Source: Brachionus plicatilis | Lineage: Eukaryota > Rotifera > Eurotatoria > Ploima > Brachionidae | DNA length: 64,000 nucleotides | Assembly (NCBI GenBank): GCA_010279815.1 | Contig: QEOQ01000651.1 | Span: forward strand, 68,525-132,524 | Direction of reading: 5' to 3' | Part shown: piece by piece, positions 34,946-46,508 of the stretch | How the letters are laid out: every line of letters begins with the position of its first letter | Numbering within the stretch: the stretch's first letter is position 1 | Position numbers and translations under genes: made by a program | Notes under the pieces: generated by a model | The model's input: the letters and a program-made list of their open reading frames with translations, nothing else | Databases searched by the model: none | Told to the model about the DNA's origin: nothing

Positions 34946-36050
34946 TTAGAGTTTGGAAAATATTGGTTGTTCTTTGGAAATTGAAGCCATAGCTGACTTA
35001 ATCAAATCTTCTGATTGTAGCATTCCGCTGTTCCAAGCAGCCTAAAATTCAAACAATCAAATTATTCGGTCTCACAAAAAATGAATTAAAAAATTTTACC
35101 ACAAATTTTAAACTATCTTCTATTTTATTATCTCTAGAAAAGTTGAGATTTATTTTGCTGCCCTGAACAGCAATAGGACTTTTAGAAGCAATCAACTTTG
35201 CAGTTTCGAGACCTTTAGCTAGTAATGAATCTTGATCATCTGTAATTAAGCTTTTTGAATTCAGAATTAATTTGATATAAAATTTTTTGGCCTATTTTAC
35301 CTGACCAGTCCTAATTTCAAAGCTTCTTCAGGGGTAAACTTTCTCGCCGTGTAAATGAGTTCACGAACTAAACTATCATTTCCAGTTATTTTTGGAAAGC
35401 GTTGCAAGGTACCTATATCAGCTGCTAGGCCAACATCGACTTCTTTAACACTGAACCATGCATCTTTACTACAGTAGCGAATATCACATGCTGCTATCAA
35501 GTCAATACCGCCTCCAATGCAGTGTCCATGAACCAAAGAAATCACTGGTTTATGGCACTTGGTACAAATTTGAATAAAATCCGAAATTTATTTTTACCTT
35601 ACTTTTTCAATAGAGCTCAATGATGTTTGGTAGTCTTCGATTATTTTGAGAAGCTGGAACCCTTTTCGGCCAACGTCTTCTTGATCAATGCTGACCATTT
35701 GAGATAATTCGGTCAAGTCAAGACCAGCTGTGAAGCCTTTAACTTTACCACTTATCAAAACTGTCCTGCAGTCCGGATCATATCTCAATTTTTCAAAACA
35801 ATTTTTTATCTCGCTGAAAAAAGACGGATTCATGGCATTTCGTCTCTCTGGACGATTAAACTCAACATGATAGACAAACTCGGATGGCACTGATACTCTA
35901 AGAGTCTTAAAGCTATAATCCGAATCAGCCGATGAAGAAAGTTGACGAATCAAGTTCACATCTTGTCAAGATTTTACTAATCATTTTTTAAATAAATTAA
36001 TAATTACTTGTTTTGTTTATTAAAGGCCTAACATTTTTTGTCAAATTCAT
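34946..36050 (-). CDS. ECH1: Delta(3,5)-delta(2,4)-dienoyl-CoA isomerase, peroxisomal/mitochondrial
   Basis: Five exons: 36050-36008, 35961-35603, 35557-35301, 35250-35100 and 35041-34946, giving 301 residues. All junctions keep phase; introns are 45-58 bp. The crotonase fold is clear: FNRPERRNAMN, GFTAGLDLTEL, then HGHCIGGGIDLIAACDIRYC and VKEVDVGLAADIGTLQRFPK. The two acidic residues in EVD and AAD and the Asp of GGGID match the acidic active-site residues of the mammalian enzyme. The C-terminus is FSKL, a type 1 peroxisomal targeting signal as in mammalian ECH1; the N-terminus (MNLTKNVRPLINKT, VNLIRQL) could be a mitochondrial presequence. The enzyme shifts double bonds in dienoyl-CoA during oxidation of odd-position unsaturated fatty acids. 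It lies upstream of, and on the same strand as, nothing operonic; MRPL11 precedes it. Confidence 0.93.
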
Positions 36051-36184
36051 TTTATTCTATTCTTTTAAAAATCATTAAAAATATCAATCAATTTTTTTTA
36101 TTTGATGCATATTATTGCATTTTTTTAAAAAGTATTTTAAGAGATAATGCTATACCTAAGTTTATTTTTTTACAAATTATATAA

Positions 36185-36895
36185 TTAAGCAGCTTTTTTA
36201 GCAGCTCTCATCATTTTAGCGGCTCGTTTGTCAGCCAACTCTTGTAACTCTTGCTTTTCGATTTCTTGTCTTTGATTTAAAAATTCTTCCAATTCAGCTG
36301 AATCCAAATCATGCTTGACCACTTTTATTCCAGCTCGGTTAGCCGAGTTCAACACTTTTATGCACATTTCCTTCAAGCTCATGTGTGCACAGTTCACATC
36401 TTCGAGCTTGAATTTGGCAATTTCGTAGACATGCTTTATGGATAGAACACCAGCGACTTTTTGGCCCGGTAGCATCGAAGCCCTCTTAATTCCGGCAGCT
36501 TGTTTCAAAAAATATGAAACTGGAGGCTTAAGTAATTCCAATATATAAGATCTATCTGGCTTTATGTAATATTTAATTTAAAAAATTGATTTTTTTTTAA
36601 AAATTGTTACCTGAGTGTGCACCCTGGTTGTAATTGGGATACCATCTTTGAAATTTTTTGTCTGCTCGTTGAAGTCTTTGACGAAATTTGCTATGTTGAT
36701 TCCTCGCTGTCCCAACATTGTTCCCAATGGGGGAGCCGCACTGGCCATTCCAGCTGGAATAATTGTTTTCATTATCGGTCCATGAATCACCTTTTGCAAT
36801 ACTGGCTTTGCTTTGCCAGCTGAAATAAGAAATAACAAAAATTTTTTGTCCAACTCTTTTACTTAGACCTTACCAATGTTTTTTTTCGCGGACAT
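36185..36895 (-). CDS. MRPL11: Mitochondrial ribosomal protein L11 (uL11m)
   Basis: Three exons, 36895-36874, 36819-36611 and 36559-36185, join in phase to give 201 residues, close to the usual 190-195. The first exon encodes only MSAKKNI plus one base. The L11 N-terminal domain is recognisable in the phrase PAGMASAAPPLGTMLGQRGI, the Pro-rich loop where release and elongation factors act, followed by NIANFVKDFNEQT. The C-terminal RNA-binding domain has PPVSYFLKQAAGI and GVLSIKHVYEIAKFK. The tail is charged and helical (RQEIEKQELQELADKRAAK). The family binds large-subunit rRNA at the GTPase-associated centre. The gene is about 135 bp from the ECH1 start on the same strand; each probably has its own promoter. 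Confidence 0.93.
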
Positions 36896-37865
36896 TTTAA
36901 TAACAAAAATGCAAAACTTTTAAATATAAAATTATGGTGAACAAAATGCCTTAAAATTTTTTTTTGCAATCAAATAATTCAAAGTTTTAAATTTTAATAA
37001 ATAATTTCTAACTTAACATTAGTTTTAAAATTCTTAACTAATCTTAAAAAAAAGTGTCATTCAGATCAAATTAGATATAATATTTTTTCAATTTAAATAA
37101 TAACCAATAATTATTTAACTCAAATTTTGTTAGTGTTTAAGTCTTCATTTAAAATATTTTTTTTTTTCATGTGAAAAAGCTGGTTTGAAAAGCCTAAATT
37201 CATCAAGATTGTAAAAATATTCTTATTAAAATAGTCAAAAACTTAATTCAATTTAGTTTTAAAATATCAATGTAGGTTTAGGCAAATCAGTGAGATTTAT
37301 TATTGATAAAATAATTCAAACGATGGAAGTAAGCAATGATTTTTTCTACTTATACAATATATTGAATGATTTACTTAGAGTTGATTTTAGTATAAAATGA
37401 AGAAAATACTTACCGCTGTATTAGAATTTGTTTTAATTATTAAAAGTGGTATTAATTACTATTTTTCAAGAAACTGATTCAAAATTTGAAGATGAATTTG
37501 ATTAATTTATCTAACCTTAAATTGTAGAAAAAATTTTTTTGTAAAATTTTGCAGTTTTTTTATTTATATTCAAACTTTTTTACGAATTATGAATTTAAAT
37601 ATCTTTTTTTATTTTGTCTGTGGGATTTCAAGTTTTTTAATAAATAAATAAATTCTTATATATTCTTTAGTAATTTTGTCTTTCTTACCAATCAATTAAA
37701 AATTCACTGAAGTTAATTAGCAGTTTCCGCTTCTTCATTATCTTATACATTTAAACAATCTAATTTTGACTTCTATTTAAAAATTTCAAATCTTCATATC
37801 CTTTGAACAGATTTTCAAATATACCAATTTTTTTTTATCTAAAAAAATTATTTAAATATTGAATG
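36896..37865. other. Intergenic region upstream of MRPL11
   Basis: AT-rich, no supported gene. Confidence 0.5.
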
Positions 37866-37869
37866 AAAA

Positions 37870-38480
37870 AAACACCAATTAAAACTCAAAATCGAGACTA
37901 AAGACGTTAACTTAGATGGGAAAAAACGCATGATTAAGGAAGCTTTTGCAACAAGACTTTTAAAATTAGAAAAATTATTCAAGTATAATCAGTTTTGGAA
38001 AGAGATTCATAAATTTAAAAACATGTCAAATTTTAAACCAAAAAATTTAAGTCTTGATAGACTTTGAAAAGTTTTACAGAGAGCATTTTTCAATTGAAAT
38101 AAAAGAGTTACACTGAAACTTTAAAATTTTATGAATCAGTTAAAAAATTAATTAGCCTTGGAGATTTTAGACCTACATCTTTTTCATCTTGTTTCACAAG
38201 CTTTTTTGAACACTTCAAAATTTAAACATAAGAAGCAAAATTCACGTAAACCAATTCGATTCCAAAAATTGATAGTCATGTCAACCAGAGTTATAAAATG
38301 TAAATGAAACAATACAATGTTTAAATGAAAATATGTCAAGCGTTTACGTGGCAGGTTTAGATGCTCAAAAGAATTGACAATATATGGAGAAGGGGTTTAT
38401 ATTTTAAATGAAAGAATAAAATCCATTGGACTTGACTTGACTTTGGCATTATGACTTATGAACTATTCTGATTCAAAAAA
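37870..38480 (+). pseudogene. Old LINE reverse transcriptase relic
   Basis: Frames on the plus strand show IETKDVNLDGKKRMIKEAF, then VNETIQCLNENMSSVYVAGL followed by DAQK (the position of the DAxKAFD block), a stop, and IKSIGLDLTLAL. Frameshifts and stops throughout. A decayed non-LTR element of yet another family. Confidence 0.6.
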
Positions 38481-38489
38481 TTGATTTAA

Positions 38490-38742
38490 AAAAAAAATCA
38501 TATTCTAAAAGATATTTTAAATCATGCTGCTATTGATACTCAAATTTTTTATGAAAATAATTCTAATCAAAAGAGAAAAAAGCTGAAAAGAATTTATGCT
38601 CAGTGTCTAACAGCTGATGAAGCGAGACTACAAATGACAAAGATGAAGGTAAAAATCTTTAAAAAACAGCCAGTAGATTACAAAAAGTATAAAAAAAAGA
38701 AAATGAAAAAAAAACTGGATGTTTATAGACTAGATAACTAAA
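38490..38742 (+). pseudogene. Lys-rich open frame of unknown origin
   Basis: An uninterrupted frame of about 84 codons without an early ATG: HILKDILNHAAIDTQIFYEN, KRKKLKRIYAQCLTADEARL, then KKQPVDYKKYKKKK and DVYRLDN, stop. Codon usage looks protein-like. It follows the LINE relic directly and could be its terminal part or an exon of an unrelated gene. Not recognised. Confidence 0.35.
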
Positions 38743-38999
38743 ATTTAATATTTGAAATCGTTACTAACATTAAAAAAAAAAACTTATTGAATTGTTTTTG
38801 TATTTTTTTAATTTTTGATATTTTTATTTCCTAATTTGTAAATTCAGTTTTTTTTATTTGAAATACTCTTTAAAAATATTTTAATTTATAGTTAAATTCA
38901 TAATAACCTTATTAAATTTTTTGATAGAAATATATTTTTATCATTTAAAAAAAAAAATCAAATTTAAAAATAACAGAAAATTTCAGTTCTCGGGGTAAA

Positions 39000-41610
39000 G
39001 GGGTTATTTTTTGGGGCAAAAGGGCGAAATTTCTACTAACCGAGCGAGATTTTTGTCTAATTCTATTAAAAAATGTGGCAATTGGGTTTATTTTTTATTT
39101 GCTTAAATAAAAAATGCTTATTAAATAAGTCACCCGGCTAGGCTAAGTTATAATATATATGAAACTGAATTTTAGAGTAAAAAATTAACTTTAAAATAGA
39201 AATTTTAATTGTCAAATGTATCTTTCTTTTTTATATACAAATCATATTTAAACTTGTCCAAGGAACTTAAAATTTAGTTAGTTAAATATATTTTTAAAAA
39301 AGACCGATTCAAATAGGACAATTCATATTTAGGGGATCATGCTAATTGTGTCTATTTGAAAAAATGAAAATCTTCTTTTTTGGATTAATTTTATAATTCT
39401 AATGGATATCAATGTTTTTGCATAATAATATATGATAATAAATAAATATATGAAATGTTTTTTTTAGAAATTAAAAAAGCTGTTCAACATTTTTGCGCAT
39501 TACTTGTGAAGACTAGAAAAATTTCTAAAAAGACAGATATTGAAACTTGGTTGAAGAGATTTGATTCAAAAATGTTGGCTGACCGGTGGAATGACCTGGG
39601 GTCAGATTTTTATTATTCATTAAAAGTTAAATAGTGTTCGAAAGCTGCCTGATTTAAAAATCATTATTCGGTATTTGACCAGTATTTTGTTCAAATGCCA
39701 GCAAGACCAAACTGTTTAGTTTCCAAATATTCATATAATCATAAATATAACTTTTAAAATTAAAGATCTAACCTATAGCATATTTTTGAGTTTGAGAATA
39801 TAACGTTAGGAAGGGATTTCACCTCTTGTTGAAATTAGAAATTTAATATCTTTTCTTAAATTGTTCTTATATTGAAGTTTATATTTTTGTTTTTTGATTT
39901 TCTGTTTTAGACCTTAAGTAATAGATCAAATTATAGTTGATATAAAAGAAAAAATTTTCTATTAAGTATTTTGGCAATGTCTTTATTAAAAATGAAGACA
40001 TTCTGACCAAATATTCCACTAATCGTTCGTGATGGGTAGATAATTATGCTAAGACGAGTTTAATTTTCTCTTTAAGTTATTTACTTAAAAGTATTGAAAG
40101 AAAATTCAAGCAAAATTTGGTTTTTGAATTGTTAAAATTTTTATTTTTAAAAAAAAGAAATTTTGGTCTAAATAAAACTTTTTTTTTTAATTTTTCTTTT
40201 TCAAAAAATTGAATATCAATTATTTTTTATTTTCATTATGTTTCTAAACAAAAAAATTGATTAAAATTGCTAATGAGATCGAAAAATTAAAGATTTTAAA
40301 AATGCAATACAAAATAATATTAATCTGATTTTTCATATTGTTTTTAGAAAATTTTGCTTTTCTTTTATTTTAATACTATCTAATATAAAAAAAATTTTTA
40401 ATACTATCAAGAATTTACATCAGCAATGTTGTTTGCGTAATGAAATTATTAAAATTTTACATAGTTTCAAAGTTCTACCAGTTAAAAATCATTGGTGATA
40501 CATTTTTTACTTCTCTGTACTTTCTTTAACTTTTTAATCAGCTAGAACTAAAATTATTATTTTATTTAAAAAAAATTTCAAGATGTCAATAGAAACCTAT
40601 AAAATTAAATTTTTAAATTTATTTAAAGCATATTCAAATTCAATTTTTCCAAAACTCCTTTATATAAATAAATCGTAAAAAAATTTATTTAAAAGGTAGA
40701 AATTTGATTTTCTTTAAAAAATCTTTAACAAATAAAATAAAATCAAAATTAATAATTTTTTTTCCCAAAAATGTTCGATAAATATTTGAAATTGTTGATT
40801 TAGGTAAAATTTTTATAAAGGCCGCATACTAAAGCGTCATTTAATTTGATAAAAAGTTATTGGAAAAAATGTCAATTAAGTGTATTAATCGTCATCAAAA
40901 AGTATTAGTTTTCATTTTAAAAGATTAAGTGATAATTATTAATATTACATGGAACTAAAAAATTATTATTTATTAACTATAAAGATATTTTTTAACTAAA
41001 TAGTATTTATATCTTTTAATTGTCAATGAGAAAAATTAATCGGCATAAATTTTAATTAATTGTATCTTGAAAAAATTAATAGTCTTAAAATAGTCAAAAA
41101 AAAATTTTCATCAATTACTGTTTAATAATATATTAGAATTATTTTAGGAATCGCATTCGGTTCAAAGAGAGAAAAGTAATATAGTGATGAACTTTTGAAT
41201 TCCTTTCCAGCTGAAGCTACATCAATTTAGGATATATAAGAGAAGTAAGGTAACTAAAAAAGCTGTCAAAAAATTAGTAAAAATTACAAGTAAAAGTAAA
41301 AATTAATCAATTTTTTTTTTAATTATTTATATAATTGATTTCTTAACTTTTTTATCTGATAGAATAATTAATTTAATAAATAATGGAATAATTATTTTTA
41401 ATTGATTATTTTTTTTAACTTGACTTTATGCGATGGATTAAATGACTTTTAAATTAATTTGGTGACAACAAAAATTTTAATTTACGAATAATATATTAAA
41501 TAGACTTTTTATTAATTGACGATTTGATTATTTTAAGTGACGTTCACAATTAATGAGGCTTTAAAATTAATTTTTTTATTAATTTGAAGGAAATTAACAA
41601 AAAGTAAAAA
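39000..41610. other. Intergenic region with one exon-like frame
   Basis: Mostly AT-rich DNA without a supported gene, except for the exon-like stretch at 39468-39634. Confidence 0.45.
39468..39634 (+). other. Exon-like open frame
   Basis: After a polypyrimidine tract and AG at 39467 the frame reads IKKAVQHFCALLVKTRKISK, then TDIETWLKRFDSKMLADRW and NDLGSDFYYSLKVK, stop. The composition suggests real coding sequence, but no partner exon was found. It may be a terminal exon or a relic. Confidence 0.35.
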
Positions 41611-42376
41611 ATGTCAAATAAATTGTGTATCTGCAGCTATTTGGCAATTGTTCATTTTACAATATTTTATCTTCTATTATTGGGAACCACTTTCATTATT
41701 TATAAAAAACATACCGACGAAAATATTAGTTTCTGCAAACGCATAAATATCACTGAAATTATAAGTAATATGTCAACTACGACAACTTTAATAATTTAAA
41801 ACTTTAGTTTTAGCCACTGAAGCAATCACAAAAACAGCATCAACATTAACTACAACTACGATAACACCATCAACCACAACTACAACTACAACTATAACAT
41901 CAACTTTAACATCAACTTCAACTACACCATCAACTACAACTACAACATCAACTTTAACATCAACTTCAACTTTAACATCAACTATACCATCAACTACAAC
42001 TACAACTACACCACCAACTACAACTACAACCACAACTACAAATACACCACCAACTACAACTACAACCACAACCACACCACCAACTATAACCACAACTACA
42101 ACCACAACTACAACCACAACTACAACCACAACTACAACCACAACTACAACCACAACTACAACCACAACTTCAACTACACCACCAACTACAACTACAACCA
42201 CAACTACAACTACAACCACACCACCAACTACAACCACAACTACAACCACAACTACAACTACAACTTCAACATCAACCACGAGTACTCGATCATGTAATCA
42301 AGCTGGAAACAGTCATATTTGCAATAATAATGGAGGCGGTGGCAATGGTGGTGGAAATGGTGGTGGTAATGGCTAA
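41611..42376 (+). CDS. Thr-rich mucin-like type II membrane protein
   Basis: Two exons, 41611-41764 and 41814-42376, join in phase through a 49-bp intron (GTAATA...GTTTTAG), giving 238 residues. The N-terminus MSNKLCICSYLAIV runs into a hydrophobic segment (VHFTIFYLLLLGTTFIIY) followed by Lys/His, a likely signal anchor. After NISFCKRINITEII comes about 155 residues of almost pure Thr with Ser and Pro (TTTPPTTTT-type repeats), the pattern of O-glycosylated mucin domains. The end is SCNQAGNSHICNNNGGGG and further Gly/Asn. Family knowledge suggests a heavily glycosylated surface or secreted coat protein. The Thr block is encoded by an ACN microsatellite, so its length is probably variable between individuals. 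The start codon follows an A-rich leader. Confidence 0.7.
41835..42280. repeat. ACN-type microsatellite encoding poly-Thr
   Basis: Tandem ACA/ACT/ACC triplets with interspersed TCA and CCA. The opposite strand is open too and would encode only Val and Gly, a side effect of the repeat. Confidence 0.9.
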
Positions 42377-43080
42377 TGGTCAAAAAAATCAAATTTAAAA
42401 TTTTTTTTTCTACAAGCTGTTTTTTTATTTAGATTCTCTGGATACTCAACTAATTATTTTTGGAAAAAAATCCCAATGTCTACAGAAAATTAACAATTTT
42501 CTAAGCTAATTTAAAAGTTGTCACCCCGTTCACACATAAAATAATTAGGCTGTTTTACAATAAATGATTTAAAACTAGAGAATTTTTTTGATTTTTATTA
42601 TAAAAATAATAAGTCAATTATATACAATTTGTAACATTTTTGATTAATATAAGCTAAAATTTTCAATTTTTGCACCTTCTTAGTTTAATTTACAATATCA
42701 AAATAAAAGGTAAGCCAGCAAAATCACTAGCTTTTGTCGACATAGCTTTTATTACTACTTCTGCTAAATAAGCTTAAAAGAATCATCACATTTATTCAAA
42801 ATACCATTTATTTCCAATTTTCCACTATTTTGTTCATTTTTTAAATGAAGAAAATCTGTCTTAATTTCCCAAAATTTTGTTAGAAAAACACATCAACAAG
42901 ACTTAATAAAAATTTAAATTATACCACAGTCGTTATTTAAATTTTTTAATAAAAAGTTATATTTTTTAAAGATCAAAGATTAAAGATTATAAATAAAAAT
43001 GTATTATTTATTATTTCAACCAACTTTAAAAATTCACAGAAATCAAAATTTTTTTTACGAATTTAAAAATTCTTAAAAAG
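42377..43080. other. 3' flank of the mucin-like gene
   Basis: AT-rich; no gene supported. Confidence 0.45.
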
Positions 43081-43081
43081 A

Positions 43082-43393
43082 TTAAAATTTTTTGATTCCT
43101 TTTTTAAAAATTAAATAAAGGATCAGATTTTTTAATTTTTTTTTCAAGTCAGCCAGCAACGGTAAGGAAACGAAGCATGAGCTGTGCTTAAGTACAGTGC
43201 GACTGTACCGAAGCGAATGGTGTCGAATATCGGAAACTGATAGAAAAAGTATGAACACCTTCAATACTGGAAGCATAAGCAGGATTTTCCTATTCAAGCA
43301 GAAACCTTCAATGGGCACCTCAAGGGCGATTAAGGTTAGGGCAACAATTATCAGCATGAAAATTTTATTTTTCACAAAAAAGGATTTATTCAA
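43082..43393 (-). CDS. Candidate small secreted peptide
   Basis: Minus-strand frame of 103 codons with base composition less AT-rich than the flanks. The start MNKSFFVKNKI is followed by a hydrophobic core (FMLIIVALTLIALEV) typical of a signal peptide, then EGFCLNRKILLM and, further on, SLRYSRTVLKHSSCF. Possible splice sites inside (GTTTCT, GTGTTC donors and CCAG, TCAG acceptors) mean the mature part may differ. No dibasic cleavage pattern or known hormone motif is evident. The C-terminal Lys/Leu-rich end is probably noncoding. Could also be chance. Confidence 0.3.
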   Translation of the reverse strand: MNKSFFVKNKIFMLIIVALTLIALEVPIEGFCLNRKILLMLPVLKVFILFLSVSDIRHHSLRYSRTVLKHSSCFVSLPLLADLKKKLKNLILYLIFKKGIKKF

Positions 43394-43493
43394 ACTATCA
43401 TGACATAACCTGGCATGAGCAGGTCGTGACAGCTAGAAAACACTAACCGAAATGTTGCAATTGAGTAGTTCTTTTTTAGGAATGAATAAAACA

Positions 43494-43874
43494 GGTTTTG
43501 TGAAATTTAGTACAAAATGATAAAATAGAACAAAAAAAATGATAAAAGATTGAATAACTTTTTTCTAAAAGGTTTAAATTAGTACCGTGAATTCAACATG
43601 GTGCTAAATTCAAAGTTGCATCAATTGTCAAAGTCTGATAAACTCTGCAAATTTAGCAGAAATTAGATTTCAATATATTCGAGCGCAAGGCATTTTGCAG
43701 AGATTTTGCACATCATTAGCAGACTTTGAGAGTTGATGCAACTTTGAGAGTTGATGCAACTTTGAATGTTGTACTATTTTGCATTAATGGAACTAATTTA
43801 AGTTTTTTAGAAAAAAAATTTATTCAATTTTTTATCATTTTGTTCTGTTCTTTTGTACTTAATTTCACAAAACC
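43494..43874. repeat. Foldback element, family A copy 2
   Basis: About 381 bp. Begins GGTTTTGTGAAATTTAGTAC and ends GTACTTAATTTCACAAAACC; the centre has TATTCGAGCGCAAGGCATTT. An 18-bp internal piece, GAGTTGATGCAACTTTGA, is tandemly duplicated in the right arm. The subterminal block GAATAACTTTTTTCTAAAAG recurs inverted. No coding frame. Confidence 0.85.
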
Positions 43875-45496
43875 TTAAAAGAAAGCTTATAATCCAAATG
43901 GCAATAAAAAAAATCAAATTTTTAATATTAGATATATTTTATTTATTTTCAAAAGTTTTAAAGATTAGACTGATTTTAACTGATTTTTAATTTTATTCTG
44001 GCTTATGGAAATTTAAAACTTCAAAAAAAAACTTGAAATTTAATAAAATTGACTGCTTATTCTTTATTAGCATTTCAATTATTAAAAACATAATTTGTTT
44101 TCAAAATAGATAGCAAATAGTAAAATTGATAATCAATTTATTAAAATGTCAATTAATTTAATTAAAGAATTTGCTTATTAAAAAAAATTCTATCATAAAT
44201 ATAATATATTTTTTTCAATTTTTTCCATTTTTTCCATTCAACAACAAAATTCAAGGTGAGCGATTAAAATTTATGAAAAATTGAATTCTTTAATAAAAAA
44301 AAAGAAGGTACTTTTTCTCTGCTAATTTTCTGTTTTTTTTTCACGATTAATTTTATTATAAAATTCTTCTTTTTTTATATAAAAATTTTTCTCTTTTTTT
44401 TAATAGATTGATGAGCTGATTGATAATTTTTTTTAAATAATATTAAATAATAATAATAAATTTTTATTTTTTTCTTCTATATCCTTCTATATAAGTTTTA
44501 GTAAAATAGAGTAAATTATTTAAAAATTTGAGGAAACATAAAACTTAATTTTATTTAAAATTTTCAATTGTTTTAATTTTCTTTTTGAAATAAATCTAAG
44601 ATAAATAAAAATTTCATTAAAAAATTATTAAAAATTTAAATCTCTTTATTCATCATAATAGGAATAAAGTTTAACTGTTGGATTTTTTTGACGTCCATCT
44701 CTTGTCTTACGATCAAGATAAGGTCTTTACAATGCAGAATACATTTTTTTCTTCATGAATTTAAATTAATTTATAAACATAACTTGGGCTGTGTACACTA
44801 CAAAATTTATTTGAAAAATGGCAAAATGTTTTTTATTGCAAATTAATGGTTAAATTAAATTTTAAAAAAAAATTTATAAATCTTTAAATTTTGGGTTGAT
44901 TTAAAATTAAATTTTGCTTGCAACAATCACAAAAACAATGTCTAATGACAAAAATGCAAAAACCTTTAAGCTAATCACTTAATTTCTAGAACAAAATTAA
45001 GTGCTTTTTGGTTCGAATACACACAAGCTTTTACTACCAAAATAGAGCTTAAAATAAACAGGAAATATTTCAATATAAAATATGAAATGACTTTTAATTA
45101 AAAGACTCTTGAATTCAATTGCAAAAACACATCGAAACAAAAACAAGCAGTGCTAGTCGCTTTGTAAAGTGAAGTAGTTTGACAACAAAAAACATGTATA
45201 TCTTGAATCAATGTGATCAATCGGTATCTGAAGTTAAATTCTAAAAGGAAATAAATTAAACGAAGATAAACGATCACTAAATAGTTGTTAATATCACACG
45301 CTATGAATTTCTTAGTATCGATTGGCTCATTTAAAAAAGTCAACAATTCTCAAACAGCCTATCAAAAAATTTTTCCTTCTTTATTTTTTTATATTGTCAA
45401 ATTTCCTTCTCAATATTTAAATATTTTTTTTTCTTGTTTTGATTTTCTTTAAGAAATATTCAACAAAAAAGTAAAAAAAAAAAAAGAGAGAAAAAG
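43875..45496. other. Upstream region of the NK2 homeobox gene
   Basis: AT-rich with one exon-like stretch on the minus strand at 44646-44724. No other gene supported; likely contains promoter sequence of the homeobox gene. Confidence 0.4.
44646..44724 (-). other. Exon-like terminal frame
   Basis: After an acceptor-like GTAAAG the minus strand reads RPYLDRKTRDGRQKNPTV and KLYSYYDE, stop. It looks like the last exon of a protein gene, but no upstream exon was found before the homeobox gene. Confidence 0.3.
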
Positions 45497-46508
45497 ATGA
45501 GTAAAACAAAATTTTCGGTTGAAGAAATTCTTAAGTCGGACTGTGAGCCCGACCTCACTGACCAAATGAAGTCTTACTACACAAAAATAATCTCCAATTT
45601 AAATTCTCTACAAGGTACTTTAATAAAATTTTAATTGAAAATTTTTTGATTTTTCCCAAACAGGCTCTGAGAATGCTTGGCACTCATTTTTTGGCAAAAA
45701 AAGTGAAAATTCTGTGACTGAGACACACTCAAAGTCATCGCCAGGAGGCTCGTCCATGTCTTCTATGGGCCTGGTCAAGAGCTCGGAGTTTAAGTGTGAC
45801 AGCAAGACCGAGGACGAGGACGAGGCCGAGTCGGACCAAAATGAAAGTGAAAATGACCAAGATGACGCATCGGACACTGCGGACACCAGCCAAAATTCAA
45901 ATCAACCTTTGTCTGGCAAAAAGCGAAAAAGAAGAATTTTGTTCACCAAACATCAGACCTACGAGCTAGAAAAGAGATTTAAACAGCAGCGCTACCTGTC
46001 CGCTCATGAACGAGAAAACTTGGCCAATTTGATCAATCTAAGTCCAACACAGGTCAAAATATGGTTCCAGAATCACAGATACAAAATAAAACGAGCCAAA
46101 CAAGAAAAGGAGCTTGGTCAGCATCAACTAAACAAGCGTTTGCAAGAAAATTGTGCCATGCTCAAAAATTCTTCCGCGTACACTAGACATGGTCAGCAAA
46201 ATATTTTCATAGACACTGGAGACAAAAGCGATGTGTCACAAAATTTATTCACATCTCTGCTGGCAAATAGATCGATGCTGAATGGCTTCGATTTGTATGA
46301 GATGTATTCGAATTTTTTGAATTACAATCAAAAAGTGTCTGTGCCAAATCCGATCGCCAATGTTCACTCCAACTCACCAATTTCTTCCTCTCTACTAATC
46401 AAACTAGCATCTTTGCATCAGATGGCCCTGCACAGACCTTTTGCAGAATTCAAAAACTCAATGACTAGCAACGATGACTTGAACGAGGAGTCCGATTGCA
46501 AAAAATGA
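45497..46508 (+). CDS. nkx2-2: NK2-class homeobox transcription factor (Nkx2.2/vnd-like)
   Basis: Two exons, 45497-45614 and 45664-46508, give 320 residues; the intron is 49 bp. Near the N-terminus [11 protein letters not shown] matches the eh1/TN motif that recruits Groucho corepressors. A long acidic Ser-rich linker ([18 protein letters not shown]) precedes the homeodomain at about residue 155-215: [57 protein letters not shown]. The Tyr in NHRYK is the diagnostic residue 54 of NK2 proteins, linked to CAAG-type DNA sites. QTYELE and QQRYLSA favour the Nkx2.2/vnd group over Nkx2.1. I see no NK2-specific domain after the homeodomain. The role in the family is patterning of ventral nervous system or endoderm. 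The gene sits alone in a large gene-poor region. Confidence 0.92.

Noticed and set aside
41788..42279. Long minus-strand frame encoding almost only Val and Gly
   Set aside because: It is the reverse complement of the ACN microsatellite; the plus strand gives a spliced mucin-like protein with an anchor and a Cys/Gly end.
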